The notes under the pieces: model-generated | The model's input: only the letters and a program-made list of their open reading frames with translations | Databases searched by the model: none | What the model was told of the DNA's origin: nothing | Assembly: GCF_030812475.1 (NCBI RefSeq) | Contig: NZ_JAUSSR010000005.1 | Coordinates: forward strand, 352,372-416,371 | DNA: 64,000 nucleotides | Direction: 5' to 3' | From: Pseudomonas lini | Lineage (GTDB): Bacteria > Pseudomonadota > Gammaproteobacteria > Pseudomonadales > Pseudomonadaceae | Program-made: the position numbers and the translations under genes | In this document: one piece after another, positions 63,798 through 64,000 of the stretch | Numbering within the stretch: the stretch's first letter is position 1 | Layout: the number at the start of each line of letters is the position of its first letter

Positions 63798-63863
63798 CCA
63801 TTCTATGCCCGTACCCGGTCACGCAGGGCAACTGTCGTGCGTGACGCGTTGAGGAGAATAATA

Positions 63864-64000
63864 ATGACTGACCGCAACTCTGACGAACTCAATGCCATTC
63901 GCGAGGGCGTGCGCGCCCTGTGCGCCGAATTCGACGCGGCTTACTGGCGCACGATCGACGAGCAGAAAGGTTTTCCCGAAGCGTTCGTCAAGGCCCTGAC
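63864..64000 (+). CDS. Acyl-CoA dehydrogenase, N-terminal part (cut by window end)
   Basis: Only the first 45 residues are present: the start at 63864, after GAGGAG, and the N-terminal helix AIREGVRALCAEFDAAYW then GFPEAFVKAL, as in acyl-CoA dehydrogenases. The active-site and FAD regions lie beyond 64000. In sequence after the decarboxylase it could desaturate an acyl-CoA made from the aldehyde. Confidence 0.75.
   Translation, partial: MTDRNSDELNAIREGVRALCAEFDAAYWRTIDEQKGFPEAFVKAL

Overview
The window looks like chromosomal DNA of a Pseudomonas, most likely of the P. fluorescens group. Coding is dense and GC-rich. It carries several OprD-family porins, a TonB-dependent receptor, an ArsR/ArsJ arsenic operon, a HutC-type regulator, KGG-type stress peptides and many LysR-controlled catabolic operons. 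I see no rRNA or tRNA gene, insertion sequence, prophage or CRISPR array. The character is that of an accessory metabolic region: small operons for unusual organic acids and amino acids, each with its own transporter and regulator.

Layout. 1-2.6 kb holds small genes and a decayed L-rhamnonate-type locus in which pieces of a LysR gene, a sugar-acid dehydratase, an HpaI/RhmA aldolase and an AldA dehydrogenase lie fused by deletions. 2.7-4.6 kb has a KGG peptide, ribonuclease Z and a small conserved protein. 4.8-8.8 kb is a GntR-SDR-BKACE-MFS operon, probably for a beta-hydroxy acid. 9.0-9.7 kb is a GT25-like glycosyltransferase. 9.8-12.4 kb is arsR-GAPDH-arsJ. 12.8-13.9 kb is a second pair of broken genes, followed by two small membrane proteins and a His/Asp-rich lipoprotein. 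15.4-21.7 kb is LysR / galD-dctA-citMHS-oprD, for tricarboxylate-like acids, then a TonB receptor with a Fur-like site.

24.4-33.9 kb is the most coherent system. A divergent Fe(II)/2-oxoglutarate-type oxygenase faces a long operon of histidine ammonia-lyase, an FAD-linked D-2-hydroxyacid dehydrogenase, a polar amino-acid ABC transporter, a HisC-like aminotransferase and a HutC-like repressor. Three palindromes with a GTATATAC core sit on or next to three sigma-54-type promoters. I infer a route that feeds an imidazole compound such as imidazolyl-lactate into histidine and urocanate.

34-45.8 kb carries a hydrolase, a YcaC-like hydrolase, another OprD porin, an AraC regulator, a 1713-residue kinase/ATPase/histidine kinase, a response regulator with two different DNA-binding domains, a lone receiver protein, a second KGG peptide and a stand-alone ClpP-like protein. 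45.8-54.0 kb is a minus-strand cluster (aldehyde dehydrogenase, homoserine dehydrogenase, Lrp, threonine synthase, LysR, permease, cystathionine gamma-synthase-family enzyme) that suggests homoserine use. 54.3-58.2 kb has LysR / MHS-family transporter and an alpha/beta hydrolase. 58.3-64.0 kb is a LysR-controlled operon with three tandem RraA-fold proteins, an aminotransferase, a two-subunit ThDP decarboxylase and the start of an acyl-CoA dehydrogenase, cut by the window end.
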